Position numbers and translations under genes: made by a program. A DNA stretch of 64,000 bases from Heterostelium album PN500 (lineage: Eukaryota > Evosea > Eumycetozoa > Acytosteliales > Acytosteliaceae), in NCBI RefSeq assembly GCF_000004825.1, contig NW_008805064.1:2790001-2854000 (forward strand). Reading direction: 5' to 3'. The notes under the pieces are model-generated. The model ran no database searches, was not told the DNA's origin, and saw only the letters and a list, made by a program, of their open reading frames with translations. Shown here piece by piece: positions 11,042-21,977 of this stretch (positions are counted from its first letter, which is position 1; each line of letters begins with the position of its first letter).

Positions 11042-12201
11042 TTTTTTTTTTTTCAAAAAGTAATATAAATTATAATTATCAATTAAAATTTTGGTATTAC
11101 AAAATAAATATTTCTTTTTAAATTTTGTTATTAATAAATAATAGTAATTGTTGTTATTGTTGTTGATCACTTTACTGTTTGTTTGAAGTATTATTCAATG
11201 TCATGGAAAACTTCAACATTCAATCCATCCTTTTATAATTTTGAAAAACCCACACCAATCAATGATTTTAATAATTATTTTTAAAGTTCATTTAATTTTG
11301 TCTATGGTCAAAATCTATTGGTTTGAAAATGTAGGCTGTGGGAGTTGATCTGAAAAACAAAAAATATCAAATTCAATCGTTTTGTTTAAATTGCCTTGAG
11401 TTTTGTGGGGGTAATCTATTTTTTTTATCATAGTAGTTTCCCCAATTTTTATTAATTTTTCTATTTTATTTTAAAAAAAATTGTTTTAAGTTTTTATATG
11501 CATTAATCAGTTAAACCTTTTTGTCGGCAGAGGTTTCACTGAAAAAATTCAGTCATTGACACTAAAAGTAAAGTCTTTATTCCGATTTTATTATAATTGT
11601 AAACATTATTGTACTAACTGTTAGGAAATAGTCTGAATTAAACAGCTAGAGTGTGGTTTAATTCTCATACAATTGAGAAACACACCTTTTACACAAACAC
11701 CAAAAATAACATCATCATTATTATCAAAAATCGATAACTTTAATATGAAACAGATCGCATTGATGAATTTTTAAAACTTATCATAATAATCATCATCTTT
11801 ATTTTTATTATATGTGAATTCTATTGATAAACTAAAGAAAAATGGGAGGAGGGAACTGAATTATTATTATCTTTTTAAAAGATTTAATCCCAATTCCTAA
11901 ATATAAACTATTATTTATATTAATTTTTTTTTTTTTCTTCTTTATAATTATTTTTGTACCCCCTCCATATTCAGTTGGTGGGTGGGTTTCAGCTCAACAA
12001 ATTTTTAAAAATAAAACACTCAAAGTATTTATAAATGTTTTAGTACACACAGATCCCAATGTGTGTGATTGGTAATGCAATGAACAATCTATTATTTTAA
12101 TATGGTAACCCATTTTATAACAAATAATAATGGAGAAATATTATATTTTCTATAATATTTGTTGAATTAAAATAAAATGTTTATTGCAATAAACAATGTG
12201 T
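11042..12201. other. AT-rich intergenic region
   Basis: About 1.2 kb between two minus-strand genes. It has A/T runs and a small perfect hairpin (ACTGAA-AAAA-TTCAGT near 11,537-11,552). No coding-like frame found. Confidence 0.55.
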
Positions 12202-14444
12202 TTATTGAGTTGTTGAAATCGAAAGAGTAGAACCTGAACCTAATGTGATAGGTTCATTTAACTGAAGTTGGTATTGTTGTTGTTGATTAATGTTGGTTAC
12301 AGTCAAAGTAAATGATGGATAGTTTGCAGAGTAATTAATAAGTTCCACCAGAATTTGTTGTGTATCCCAATAGATGTCAAACTCTGCTTCCATATATTTC
12401 AGAGATTTCAACTTCATACTTGTTGTACCACCAGGTGGTAGTTGTGGATTGAATGTGATTTCCTGTTGTTTGATTCTCATGCCACCATAGCCAAATATTA
12501 CACCTTGGAGGAATCCACCTGCACCAGTGATAAAGTTGACGGTGCCACCCGTAGGTGTCTCTGTCCAAACCTTGAATGGCATCTGAGCGTTGGCGTACGA
12601 GGTTGCCCACGACTCTTCTGCTTTGCTCTGGTTACCAAGTTCCAGCCAATTCACTGTGAACATTGAGTAGGTCATTGCCGGTCCGTTTGGATCGGTCACT
12701 TTTTGGTAGTACTCAAGGTCGTTACGACGAACCTCTTCGCTCATATTGAACATCAGTGGATATCCGAGGAGGATGACATCGGCTTGCTTAATAGTCTGAC
12801 CGGCGTATCCATCGTATTCCGGATGCATCTGAGTGGCAGCGTCGAATGGTATTTTCAAATTGTCGGAAATCGATTGCCAGAGTTCAGTTGGGATGGTTTT
12901 GTCTTGGACTATGGCAGCTGCTTCCAATGCCCATTCAATTGCATACTTGGCAATGACATTGGTGTAAACAGAGTTGTTGACACCGACTGCATATTCATCG
13001 GGTGGAATGACAACGTTGATGTCGTACTGTGGCTGCGACGGAGTGGATTGTGGTGACAATACAACTCTGCTGGCCCAGAATTGAGCGATTCCCTTTATAG
13101 CTGGATATCCAGTTTCCAACAGCCAAAGGGAATCACCACTTGCATAATAGTATTGTCGTAATGCAAATGAGATATCTCCAGTGATATGTTGTTCCAGTAG
13201 TCCAGTTGGAGCGATGGTTGGACAGGTTTCTGTACCGGTGAATGCCGACTCCCAAGGGAACATGTATCCAGTCCAACCTTGGTCGTAACTGAGTGCTTTC
13301 AAATGTGATTCGTTAAGACGTTGCATACGGTATTCGAGTACGGTGTTCTTTGCCAATATTGGTTGGAGTGCCAAAATTGGTGGATACATCCAGGTCTCGG
13401 CGTCCCAAAAAGTGTGTCCGTGGTAACCGTCCGATGCCAATCCGCCTGGTGACAAGCTCCACGCCCAATCAGAACGAATCGATGAGTAGATATAATAAAA
13501 TGATGAATTGACTACTTGCGCCAACTCCAAGTTTCCACCGATTTCGACACGAGAATTCCAGATGTTACCCCACGAGGCGATATGCTCTTGGAGTAAACTC
13601 GATGCCATAGGATAGAAATTCTTATAGATATCGGTTGCTATTTCAATAAAATAATTGTCATCATTCTCTAAATTCGATGTCATAACGGTCATGAAATAAA
13701 AGGTTTGTACAGTGTTGGCAGGAACAGTGATTTCGCTTGGTACATTTGTTGTTACCATTGCAACCGATGTGATATAACCATTGGGTAACTCTGGTTTGGT
13801 TATGTTTGCAATGAATTGAGATACAGCTTGACCTGGTCCACCGCCATTGGCAACAACATTGATATCAGAGTTTGAGAGACTCGAATAGTCGATTGTTTCC
13901 AAATTCAAATGATAATCGCCACCCGATTGTGAGTTGTCAACGGTAATCTCTTGAATCAATGCATTTCTAATCAATTGGTGAGCATAATACAATTGATTTA
14001 CAGTGGTACTGTATACATTTGATTTATATTGACGTGTGTATGTAGCATTCTGTAGATCCAAACCGGCATAACTCAATTCGAGGTCTTTGGAAGCAACGGT
14101 GATCTGTTGGAAATTGGGTAGTGCAGCACGATGACTAGGTGTGGTCAATGCAGTTGCCGATCCACTATAAACACCAGCCATGAAAATAGGATTACCTAGT
14201 CCAATCTGATAAGAAAGAAATCCATTACCAACGGTTGCCATCAGCTCGGCATTAGACGGTTCCGTCAGAGTAGATAATAAGTTTCCTTCATTCACTCTAG
14301 CTATCCACCAATCCGGTTGTCCTAATGTCTATCGATTTTTTTATTATTATTAAAATAAATAGTCTGGTCTACAAAAAAAAAAAAACAACTTACATTGGAA
14401 ATACATAAAATAACTATTGATAGTAGTATTTTAAATCTATTCAT
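12202..14444 (-). CDS. Secreted GH65 glucosidase, ATHL1/PGGHG-like (acid trehalase-like)
   Basis: Exon 1 is 14444-14394 (MNRFKILLSIVILCISN, signal peptide) and exon 2 is 14328-12202; 725 aa. The protein matches the GH65 branch that includes human PGGHG (ATHL1), which removes glucose from glucosylgalactosyl-hydroxylysine, and fungal acid trehalases. Seen: TVGNGFLSYQIG near the start, the (alpha/alpha)6 barrel signatures FWDAETWMYPPI, GYMFPWESAFTG, IPPDEYAVGVNNSVYTN and IKQADVILLGYPL, and a C-terminal beta-sandwich. Asp in FWDAET and Glu in PPDEY occupy the expected active-site positions. A secretory signal fits lysosomal or extracellular action. Whether it acts on trehalose, collagen-type glycans or another alpha-glucoside cannot be told; trehalose is a spore sugar in these amoebae, so it is a reasonable candidate. 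Confidence 0.9.
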
Positions 14445-14813
14445 TCTTTAAAGGTTGCTAGTACTAAGATTTTAAAATAATGAAACTTGATTTATAATTA
14501 AACTTATTTTAGAGAAAGAAGATCATTTATCTATTCTTTCTTCTTAACAATAGAAAGAATATTAATTTAAATAAAATCAAAATGGAACTAAATAAAATAC
14601 CAAGATACCACCTGCTCCAAAGAGGAACGATTGTTTTTTACAAAAATTATCAACCCAGGATATTCTTTCGTCGCTGGTGTTAAAAAAATATCTAGAAGAA
14701 GATGTTTGCAAACACTTTTTGACTTTGATTTTACGACAACTTGTGGATGGTTATAAAAAGATTATCTTATTATAAAATTATTATAAATTTTATTTAAATG
14801 ATGATTTTTTTTT
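14445..14813. other. Spacer with a decayed coding relic
   Basis: Between the GH65 start and the TRAX stop. Apart from the relic listed at 14,582-14,755 only A/T-rich sequence is seen. Confidence 0.5.
14582..14755 (+). pseudogene. Frameshifted fragment, possibly doublecortin-like
   Basis: Reading from ATG 14,582 gives MELNKIPRYHLLQRGTIVFY..., ending after 33 residues. From about 14,656 a second frame continues in protein-like fashion (PGYSFVAGVKKISRRRCLQ, then TLFDFDFTT) to a stop near 14,755. Together they resemble the start of a doublecortin-type domain (xVxFYRNG...pgxxxxVxxRRFxSFxxLLxDLT). No intron of normal size bridges the two frames. The likeness is short and weak; a decayed duplicate of some other gene is equally possible. 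Confidence 0.3.
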
Positions 14814-15947
14814 TTATTGTTGTTCACCTTCATTTCCTATGCCAATTAAAAGATTACTGTCTGGATATTCTGATCCTCTAATTCTTATGTTACAAGATAC
14901 TAAGTAGTAGAAGATTACAATAAATTAGATTAATTAAAAAATCATTGAATTTTGATCAATTTAACAAATGTTGTTGTTGTTACATACTTTTTTCTGCTTT
15001 TTGTAAATTCTGTTCAGTTACGTTCATCTTACTCTGTAGATCTTTAGTTAAATGGAAAAATTTGAACCCATTGTATATCGTTCTAATAAATGTGTTGATT
15101 CTAAAGCACTCATTGTAATCCTTAACGTTGACACAATTGGTTGTGTATCTCATTAGTTCACCTGTGAGATCTGCCAATCCCAATAGATAATCTTCATTTG
15201 AAATAACAAAGTTATTTAATGTTTCCTAAAAAAAAAAAAAAAAAGTGATGTTAGTTAATAAATAATAAATAAAAAGGTGATATCTAACAAAGCAATATTG
15301 CCACTGCTTGGTAATAAACATACGACTTTCAATGATTCTTTCATTGTTGTATAAATATAATCGAGAGTAATCAATCTACCATTGAATTTTAAGTAATAGA
15401 AGAAAGAGATTGCTTCAATGTACTCTTGTACGCCAAAGGAGAATGAACGGTGATACTTCCAGAATTCATCGTTCTCCAACTCCTTGATGATTTGTGCAAT
15501 CAATTGATGTACCTTGTCAAACTCTGACACTGCTTGTTGTAGTATCGATTCTTTATCTTCAAAGGGTGCACGTTGTAACAATGAAATGATCTTCTTACTA
15601 CTTGCAGTAACATCACGTGATACCTTTACTATTCTTTCTCTCTTATCATTCTATTTAAATAGATTCATGTTATTATTATTATTATTATTAGTAAATAAAC
15701 TTTATTTAATAATAGTATTACATACACTTTCATTCAATTGATCCCTATATGTTCTAAAGAGTTTAATTGTTTCACTGTCATTCTCTGACACTTGATCTCT
15801 ATCTCTATCTCTATCTCTATCTCTATCTCTGTTGTTTTGGTAATTAGTATTTGATCTATTATGATTATCATTTCTTTGAAATTTCTGACCACCTGTAGAG
15901 GTCTCACCATTGTTATTTCCTTCGTTAAATCTCTTCATCTTCCACAA
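14814..15947 (-). CDS. tsnax: TRAX (translin-associated factor X)
   Basis: Translin-family subunit of the C3PO endoribonuclease complex. Four exons in phase: 15947-15726, 15650-15324, 15225-14988 and 14899-14814 (290 aa). Seen: N-terminal basic low-complexity part with an (Arg-Asp)n run encoded by a CTCTAT-type repeat at about 15,790-15,830; then FDKVHQLI, ISFFYYLKFNGRLITL, and DYLLGLADLTGELMRYTTN with the conserved LADLTGELMR signature; then FIRTIYNGF. The last exon gives CNIRIRGSEYPDSNLL, matching the C-terminal xxVRGSE segment of TRAX, which supports the last splice (donor GTATGT, acceptor CTTAG). Without exon 4 the chain would end early at 14,980. Divergent from the Pet127-like gene. Confidence 0.92.
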
Positions 15948-16378
15948 TCCAAATTATATAAATAATAATATATTAAAAAAAAAGTAACAGCCAAATTTGT
16001 CAACTTCAATTTTTAAAATGAAAATACAAAATGTTCAACCTAAATAGTTATATATCTACATTATCATCATAAATATTTATAAAAAGATTCCTTTACTTTC
16101 AATCAGTGACATAATATTTGTTTTATAAAAATAAAAATATATATTTAAAAATCATTAAATAAAAAATAAACATTTTATTTTTAAATCTAATCAAAAACAT
16201 ATTTTCATTGATCATTTATTATAAAAACAGATAATATTGTTCTATATCATAAAGATATTAATAATTAAATTTTAAAACTATTAATAAAAAAAAAAAAAAA
16301 TTTAATAAAAAAATCAAATATAAATTAAACGAACGAAAAAATAAATCATATGATTAAATTTGTTATATATTTATAATA
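15948..16378. other. Divergent promoter region (TRAX / Pet127-like)
   Basis: About 430 bases of A/T-rich DNA between two divergent starts, with long A runs close to the + strand start as is common upstream of dictyostelid genes. No discrete operator recognised. Confidence 0.5.
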
Positions 16379-18585
16379 ATGATATCATCATTGAATTTAA
16401 ATAGACATGTTAAAGATAGTTTAACTTTATTTAGATATACTTCAAACTATAGTCATTGTTTAGCGAGATCATATTGCTCATTATTTTTCAATCAAAGTGG
16501 ACATAAACCAAGAAAAGTTGTAAAGAGATACACTAATCTTAATGATAATAATAATAATCAAATAAATACAACTGAAAACGTCAATAACAATAATAATAAT
16601 AATAGTAAACAAAAAGTAAAACAAAATGAAAGTACAACTACATCTGCATCTGCATCAATAGTTGGTGAAATGATTCATAAATATGAAGATATTCATCAAC
16701 ATAAACAACAACAACACCAAGAGCATCATTCAAAACCATATAAATCATACAATTCTCAACAACAGCATCATCATAATATTCAAACAAAACATAATCATCA
16801 TCAATCAGGCACAGCATTACCATCAATAGTTTTCGAAGATTTACAAAACAAATTCTTTAATTTAATTGATCCTTCAAATAGTAATAATATAACACCGGCT
16901 ACAGAGATTAATGTAGAGACTAATAGTAGTGGATATATAAGTAGAATGGCACCAGACACCATTCAACACCCTTTGACTCTTTCAAATAGACCTATTCCAA
17001 GTGGATTCCAAGTGTTGGACGTTCAAAACAAACTTGAAGTCATCAATCAATTGGATTATTCAAAGATACCGAAACTAGAACATGGATTGGATCGTGTCAT
17101 CACCGAGAAAGGTGTTCATCCAGTCAGCGACTTTGATGGTACTCCCAGATTTACAAGATTCCTCTCACAAATTCATGATTTCGATAGTTTAATATTACAT
17201 AGTAGTTATATGATACCATCTCAAGATAAGGTATATATATATATTTTTTTAATGATAATATTAAATGTTAACTCGATCATTCAGTCATTCATTAACTATC
17301 ATATTATTTTTTAAATATTTAGAATTTACTTAAACATGCAAAAGAAAATAATTGTAAATATCTTTCATCTACGTCATCAATTACAGCAGTTCTTACAAAA
17401 CTGTACTTTGCATTGACAAAGAAATATAATGTCGATGTTTCTGGATTCAGTTCACATTTGCAAAGACTATCAAGCTTCACACCACAACTCGTCAAACCAG
17501 TCTCAATCTTTCTTAACTACAACAACTCTGTATGGGCAATAGACAACAACAGTGGTACATCACCAAAAAATAATCAAATCTTAATGGATCTTGTAAGTTT
17601 TTAATAACAACTACTAGTAACATATGTTTATTTAAAATTCACATATATATATATATATTAACAATTTTATGATCAATAGGGACATTCATTAGAAAAGATG
17701 TTAACATTGAATGAAAATGAATTCAATGAGAAACTTTTGAAATCAAAGAACTCGACTGCTCATGAATTCGATGAATCCTATGTGTTCTCAAAGTTTGGAG
17801 ATATCATGTATCGTTCACAGATCGATTGTTACTCTGAGAAGTTCACTGGAAAATCAAAGACATTCGATTTGAAGACGAGAGCAACAAGAATGATTCGTTT
17901 GAACTGCGCAGATCATGAGAGTTACTTGGGTTATCATATCAATCAGATTATGGACGACGGCACCTCTGGTTCCTACGAGAAGGAACTCTACGACATGTGT
18001 CGTTCCGCAGCAATCAAATACTCGCTGCAAGCCAGAATCGGTAATATGGCGGGTATCTTTGTTTGCTATCATAACACCAAGCGAATTTTCGGTTCAGAGT
18101 TCTTGCCGCTCGAAGATCTCGAGAACATTGTGTTCTGGGGTAAGCACCTGGCCGACGACACCTTCAACATCACCAACACTCTGCTCAGTAAGATACTCGG
18201 AGAGATCACCTCGCACATGTCCACACAATTCAAATACCGACTGTTGATAGACGATCATCGCGGTGATGAAGACGGACTGCTTGTGTTTGTGGAGGAACTC
18301 TCAGTGTCAGAGTCATTCGAACAACATTCATTCTCGTACCAACACCGAAAGGAATACGAAAAGATGGAGGCAAAGCAAATCGTCAACCCAGTAACACTGT
18401 ACAAACTCTGTCTGGAAACACAAATCAACGGATTCACAACAGAGGGTCCACTACACTATTCACCCAAAGATACTCTCAAAGTTTATTATCAATTCAAAAA
18501 AGTCAATCTACCAAGAGACGACATCACACTACTCTATGCAAATTCATTAAGAACATCAGGTTTATATCCTGAATTCCAAGAATAA
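16379..18585 (+). CDS. Pet127-like mitochondrial protein
   Basis: Three exons in phase: 16379-17230, 17323-17592 and 17680-18585 (675 aa). The N-terminus is basic and free of acidic residues for the first ~15 positions (MISSLNLNRHVKDSL), compatible with a mitochondrial presequence, then Asn- and His-rich low-complexity (HQHKQQQHQEHH). The conserved part starts near PKLEHGLDRVITEKGVHPV and includes DFDGTPRFTRFLSQIHDFD, KYLSSTSSITAVLTKLYFAL, GKSKTFDLKTRATRMIR and GNMAGIFVCYHNT. These are the signatures of the fungal Pet127 family (PF08634), which acts in mitochondrial RNA processing and turnover. Pet127-like proteins have been linked to the PD-(D/E)xK nuclease fold, and FDLKTR fits the catalytic strand of such a fold. 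Localisation is inference. Confidence 0.87.
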
Positions 18586-18831
18586 TAATAATATTACAAA
18601 AATAAATAATCTTTTTTTATTTTATTTTATTTATTAGCCTAATAAATATAATAAATGGTCGTTGCTCGTTTGTTTGTTATTATCATTGCGTTGTTTTGTT
18701 TTTTCATAGTAACGTTTTTTTGTTTTCGAAAATTAAAAAAAGTTTTTACAGTTTGTTGATCAAAAATTTCTGAATTATCAAAAAAAATAATCATTACAAA
18801 TTATCTAATATTTAAATTACAACAGTAAAAG

Positions 18832-19493
18832 ATGGTTGGACAAGAATACAAATTAAGATTCCCACGTGGATTCCATGCTTACCCATTCAACACCCACAAG
18901 CTTGAAGGTGCTGGTCTTCCAAAGGGTTACCTCACCCTCATCGGTGTTGCTGCTACTATGACTGCTGCTTTCCTCGTTTCAACTGGTGTCAGAACCAACA
19001 AACGTATGTATCATATTATATTTATATTTATATGTCTATTATAAGTATAGAAAAGAAAGATCATCATTATAAGAATTGTTGCTGCTGTTATTATATTCTC
19101 TATCTCTCGCAAAAAATATTAAATAAAATAAAAAAATAAAGAAAATAAAGAAAAAATAATATTTGGATGTTTGTAGCATTACACTATATAAACAGAATTT
19201 AACATACAGGAATAGGAATGAACAGAATTAAACAGAATAGTAATCGATGAACGTAAAGAAAAACATTTAAAGATCAACTTTCAGTTTAATTAAAAAAAAG
19301 TGATATAAAATACAACAGCAGCTATTTTTTTGAATGTGATCGATCATACAAGCTCTAGTTTATATGTATCTAACATTTTAATAATATAGGTCCACATGTT
19401 ACTCATAATGCTGAATGGGAAGCTGCTACCATCAAGTATGCCCACGAAGTCAATGCTGATCCAATCTACAGAATCCCACACGAAAAGAAGTAA
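18832..19493 (+). CDS. Small one-TM protein, probably mitochondrial
   Basis: Exon 1 is 18832-19003 and exon 2 is 19390-19493, joined in phase; 91 aa. One membrane segment (LIGVAATMTAAFLVSTGV) sits between a short basic N-terminus (MVGQEYKLRFPRGFHAYPF) and a polar C-terminus (EWEAATIKYAHEVNADPIY). Size and layout resemble small accessory subunits of respiratory complexes, but I do not recognise a specific one. Codon choice is biased to C-ending codons (ACC, GTC, CTC), which suggests high expression. The 386-nt intron is unusually long for this window. Confidence 0.8.
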
Positions 19494-19930
19494 ATCAACA
19501 TATAAGACCATAATACCGAACATACTATATCACTTGCATTAAATAATTTAAAGATTTTCTAATTGCATTTTAATGTTTAAATAATAATAATAATCAATCA
19601 ATTAAAAAAAAAAAACAATTTATATACAAAGCAATGGCAACAGATATGTTAAAATATCTTATTTATTTATTCATTTATATACAGAATCTTTTTTAATAAT
19701 AATAATAATACTAACAGCATATTTTATAATAACAACCGATTTAATTTAGTTAATTAAGAATATTCAGATTTTTATAAAGATTTCGGTGATAGATAGATTG
19801 TTTCTTTTTATTTTAAATTTATATGATGCTCATTATATTGAATTGTATTGTTTATTATTTTTATATTGATTCAATTAGTTTGTTTGTTTATAAATTTGTT
19901 TATATTAGGGTAGTGGTAGTTGATTTGATT
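19494..19930. other. Convergent 3' flanks
   Basis: A/T-rich spacer between the convergent 3' ends of the small one-TM gene and GMPPA, with A runs and TAA microsatellites. Nothing else seen. Confidence 0.5.
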
Positions 19931-21535
19931 TTACAAGATGATTTCGTTACAGTAATTTCTATCTAATTGTTTGTGTGGCATGACGATACAGTTGGATACG
20001 ATGATTTCACCGTTTGCCTGTGCACCAGCACCAATGATTGTGATACCCTTTCTCTTGTCTTGAGAGTAGAGGAATGGTGTATAGTTTGGAACACCTTCGA
20101 TTCTTGCCCAAAATCCTATTTCACTTCTCCAACCAATGATACTGTAAAGAATACATGCATGACCCTAGAGTAAATGAGATCGAATTATAACAAAAAAGCT
20201 GTTAATAAAAATGTTTCTATATGAACATCATAATCAATCAATAGATCGAACAATTTTACCTTGATTTCAGTTTCATCTAAAATGATAGAGTGGAAAATTC
20301 TAACACCTTTACCGACTTTGACGTTTGGTCCAATGTAAACATCTGGTCCGATCTTTGCGGTTGGATCGACTGTGGCTGTTGGATGGATGACAACATTACC
20401 AATGATATTATCACCCTTTGCTAACAACTCTGGTTTAGTCTTTGCGTAATGACTCAAATATAATTCTTGGCAATATACTGGTGAACTGTGATATAAATCA
20501 TTAATAAATAAAAATGTTTTATAAACTTAATTCTAAAGATCATCATTCTTACCCAGCATTTTTAATTTGACGCCAGAAACCAACGTATGGGTAGACAACA
20601 ATAGAGTTTGTACCGGCCAATGGTACAAAGATATCTTGTTCTAATCTTAATCTACCTTGTTCAAATCCTTTCTTTGTAATCTCTCTGTTGTTGTTGTTAT
20701 AGATGATATAGTTGTTTTGTTGTTAAAATTAATTTCAAACAATATATTTATATATATATTTATACATACGGATAACTGTCTAATGTAACATTTTGTAAAG
20801 ATTCTTGAAGATCTTTGGTAGTCTTTGCCATGATATCAAAGAATGAAGGTGAGATACAATATACACCACAGTTGATCATGTCGGATACGAATGTCTCTGG
20901 CTTTTCAGCATAGTGAATCAATTCAGCTGTATTTTCATCACGAATCAAACAACCATATTGATTGGCATACTCCTTCTGAATACGAGTACCCATAATGGTA
21001 CAGATACGTTTGTGTTTGATGTGGAAGTTCAACAAATCCTCCAATGGGAATGCACAACAGATATCTGAATGCAACACAAACAGATAGTCTGGATTTCCTT
21101 GAAGAATTTGCTCGCGATATCTACTTAATCCACCTGCAGTACCTAATACCTTGACTTCATTTATATATCTTTAGATTGAATTTTATTTGTCAAGATTAAT
21201 AAATCCGATCGATCGATCTACATCCAACTGACTGACTGACTGATTGAGCTGATCAGCTAGATGATCAATGTCTAAAAAAAAACCTACCTAATAGGAACAT
21301 TTAATTCTTTTTGAGATTGTTCGATGAATGCTGATAGTTGATTCTCTGGGAAGAAACCCAAGAGAATGATTTCGGTGATGCCTTTGACTCTGCTGCATGC
21401 TTCGATATGATGATAGATCATTGGTTTACCAGCAATTGGGAACAACAACTTTGGTACGTCATCCAATGATAATGGACGGAATCTTGTACCTTTGCTTGGT
21501 CCACCTACTAAAATTACTGCTTTAACACCTCCCAT
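19931..21535 (-). CDS. gmppA: Mannose-1-phosphate guanylyltransferase alpha (GMPPA)
   Basis: Five exons in phase: 21535-21288, 21168-20770, 20684-20553, 20485-20260 and 20164-19931 (412 aa). GMPPA is the regulatory partner of catalytic GMPPB in making GDP-mannose for glycosylation and GPI anchors. Seen: nucleotidyltransferase start [19 protein letters not shown] (the longer [12 protein letters not shown] loop is the GMPPA rather than the GMPPB form), [45 protein letters not shown], and [13 protein letters not shown]. The left-handed beta-helix hexapeptide repeats follow ([31 protein letters not shown]), then the C-terminal part ([24 protein letters not shown]). DVPKLLFP has Leu where GMPPB has Pro. 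Start agrees with the family N-terminus. Confidence 0.95.
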
Positions 21536-21977
21536 TCTAAAACTATACTATTATTCTATAAATATATATTAAACTTTGATTTCTATTAAAAGAATAATTT
21601 TGATTTAATTATTCTTCAAAAATAAAAAAAGACAGAACTTTTCAAACCCCAAAATTTCATTTTAATGTAGATCAACACAACCACATCACCAAAAAAATTA
21701 TCCAAAAAATTATTATTAATTATTATTAATTAAATAAAATTAATTAAAAATAAATTTTAAACAAATTGAGAAAAGAGAATAAGATAAGATAAGATTCATC
21801 ATCATTCATTGTTATTTGTTTAGATTATTTTCTTTTTTATACAAATGTGGTGTTTTGTTGGTAATTTTTATTATTATATTTTTTGAAACTATTACATTAT
21901 TATAAATAAATTAGATTGGTTGGTTGGTTGGTTGGTTAGGTTGGTTGTTGTTATGATGATTAGATAGTTAGTTTTGT
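21536..21977. other. AT-rich spacer with a GGTT repeat
   Basis: Between the GMPPA start and the HPS5 stop. Contains a GGTT tandem repeat at about 21,916-21,942 and A/T runs. No frame of note. Confidence 0.5.
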
